This document shows positions 62,957 to 64,000 of a stretch of 64,000 nucleotides of DNA, one piece after another; within the stretch, counting starts at the first letter, position 1, and every line of letters begins with the position of its first letter. The translations under genes and the position numbers were made by a program. The stretch covers positions 15,204,309 through 15,268,308 of the forward strand of contig CM043959.1 of the NCBI GenBank assembly GCA_014529385.2, in the 5' to 3' direction. Below the pieces are notes generated by a model. It saw only the letters and a list, made by a program, of their open reading frames with translations, was not told the origin of the DNA and made no database searches. Origin of the DNA: Adiantum capillus-veneris (lineage: Eukaryota; Streptophyta; Polypodiopsida; Polypodiales; Pteridaceae).

Positions 62957-63170
62957 TCCTTGGCTCTATGCTTCCGCATCGTTGACTTTGAAATAGTATC
63001 AAAGCAAGATGGAGGTAACAGCACGCGTTGAAGAGAAGAAGCTTGGGTGGCTACGTTTTGGGTTGTGGAGCATTATTACTATAAAACACTTGAAGGAAAG
63101 CTTGGACTTACAAGGTAGCATCTCAAAAAACAAGGCATCTTCTGCTACAGTTTCTTGCTCAGCTCACTAA
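62951..63170 (+). mobile_element. M-type LTR end, degenerate PBS and short gag-like start
   Basis: CTCTATGCTTCCGCATCGTT then GACTTTGAAA matches the end of M1. TAGTATCAAAGC (62994-63005) is a degenerate initiator-Met PBS. ATG at 63009 opens about 52 codons (MEVTARVEEKKLGWLRFGLW) that may be a gag N-terminus. The start of the LTR is not defined. Confidence 0.45.
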
Positions 63171-64000
63171 GTGTTTCCTAGCAATTGACTCGGTGCCCAG
63201 CTAAGCATCGTTCATGCAGTGTTTTAGAACAATAGGCCCTCAGTGCCCTACTGAGCAGCACTCGCTGCAGCGTTTCAAAACACTAGTCGAGTTGGGGAGC
63301 TTCTGAGTAGAGTTTGGCAATAGCATTTTTAAACAGTGAGCGTGCGAAGAGCATGGGGTCAACTTGGTGGAGTTTTTAGAGGCATCGTCTTGAGACTCTT
63401 GTGACAAGGATAGTTCTAGTGGAAATTTTCTTTGGCGTGCAACCTTCACGGACATTGCTTCACATGATGCGCTACGTGTTGAGATGCCTAGAGCCCATTT
63501 GTAGTGCTTAACATTTTGATAAGCATGGATTAAGTTGTGGCTCCTGTGATAGCAACAACCAAAGAAGATCCAATAGCAGCCATTGGCTATCATTAGGAGA
63601 TTTTGGAGGTCTTTTGAGGGCCATATTGAAGAGAGAGATAAAATGCACGTCCTAAGCAGCAATTCTATGTAACCTAGAAAGGACATGAAATAAAATAAGA
63701 AATAAGAAATAAGAAACAAAAAATCTAAAATCAGTAGAAGGTAACTTCTTCTTTTTACAAAGTTGGCGGCTCAATATTTGGACCCATTGCCAAGAGACAT
63801 TGTAGTTGTCACGTACTGAGAGATAGTGACTTTACTATACATTCAAATGCTACCTTTGTCCCTCCATTAAAAGCTTCTTAAACTCAATCTCCCTCCATTA
63901 AAAAGCTATCTTTCTTGTTACTCTTAGAACCATGGCTCCTTTTTCTTCCCACCCAAAAGCTCGAGGGTTGCTCTACTCTCTCCCCAACTAATCTTATCAT
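63171..64000. other. No gene recognised
   Basis: A 159-codon minus frame (63719-63240) has no motif and an odd Cys/His/Leu composition. It is probably fortuitous. No repeats or LTR ends were identified. Confidence 0.35.

Noticed and set aside
63240-63719. 159-codon minus ORF
   Set aside because: Composition is odd, there is no motif, and there is no neighbouring gene structure.

Overview
The window looks like nuclear DNA of a land plant with a large, retrotransposon-rich genome. The evidence is plant-type Ty3/gypsy chromoviruses, initiator-methionine-type primer binding sites (TGGTATCAGAGC), a plant L1-type LINE with a DUF4283-like ORF1, short GT-AG introns, and almost nothing else. A fern or similar large-genome lineage is plausible but cannot be proved from this sequence.

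The only ordinary host gene I can support is on the minus strand. It has four exons at 61696-61625, 61408-61266, 7179-7100 and 7031-6718, with a poly(A) signal at 6149-6154. All exon phases match and the joined frame is about 202 codons. Intron 2 would be about 54.1 kb (7180-61265), so nearly everything else in the window would be a pile of transposable elements inside one intron.

Layout: 212-4190 is a truncated chromovirus (A, minus). 4150-4945 is a LINE ORF1-like scrap. 6130-7180 holds the 3' end of the host gene. About 7480-22800 is one decayed L1-like LINE (plus) split by four LTR insertions: solo LTR D1, element D (TSD GTTCC, inverted pol inside), solo LTR B1 (TSD TGCGG) and the C1 cluster. 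22865-26100 is tandem LTR E and LTR scraps. 26110-32634 is a chromovirus of family B whose 5' half (LTR, PBS, gag) is inverted against its pol and 3' LTR. 32635-39420 holds gag/integrase, LINE ORF1p-like, gypsy gag-protease and copia integrase relics. 39473-52600 is a three-level nest: H (minus) is interrupted in its 3' LTR by F (TSD GAAAC), whose own 3' LTR is interrupted by C2 (TSD AGAAG). 52964-57525 is C3, the youngest-looking insertion. 57526-61265 holds a further LTR (L), a copia-type LTR (M1) and repeats. 61697-64000 holds the host gene's upstream region and a second M-type LTR end.

The most interesting material is family C (C1, C2, C3). These elements have LTRs, PBS and PPT but no reverse transcriptase or integrase core. 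They carry gag, and in C2 a protease, followed by an Asp/His-rich repeat, an unrecognised domain of about 165 residues and a short chromodomain-like tail. C3 is reduced to one uninterrupted 512-codon ORF between LTRs that differ at only about 20 sites, so it probably moved recently using proteins supplied in trans. Several small cis-signals recur across otherwise different LTR families: a hairpin next to the PPT, a GGGGCGCC-containing block, and TGACGTGGCA boxes.
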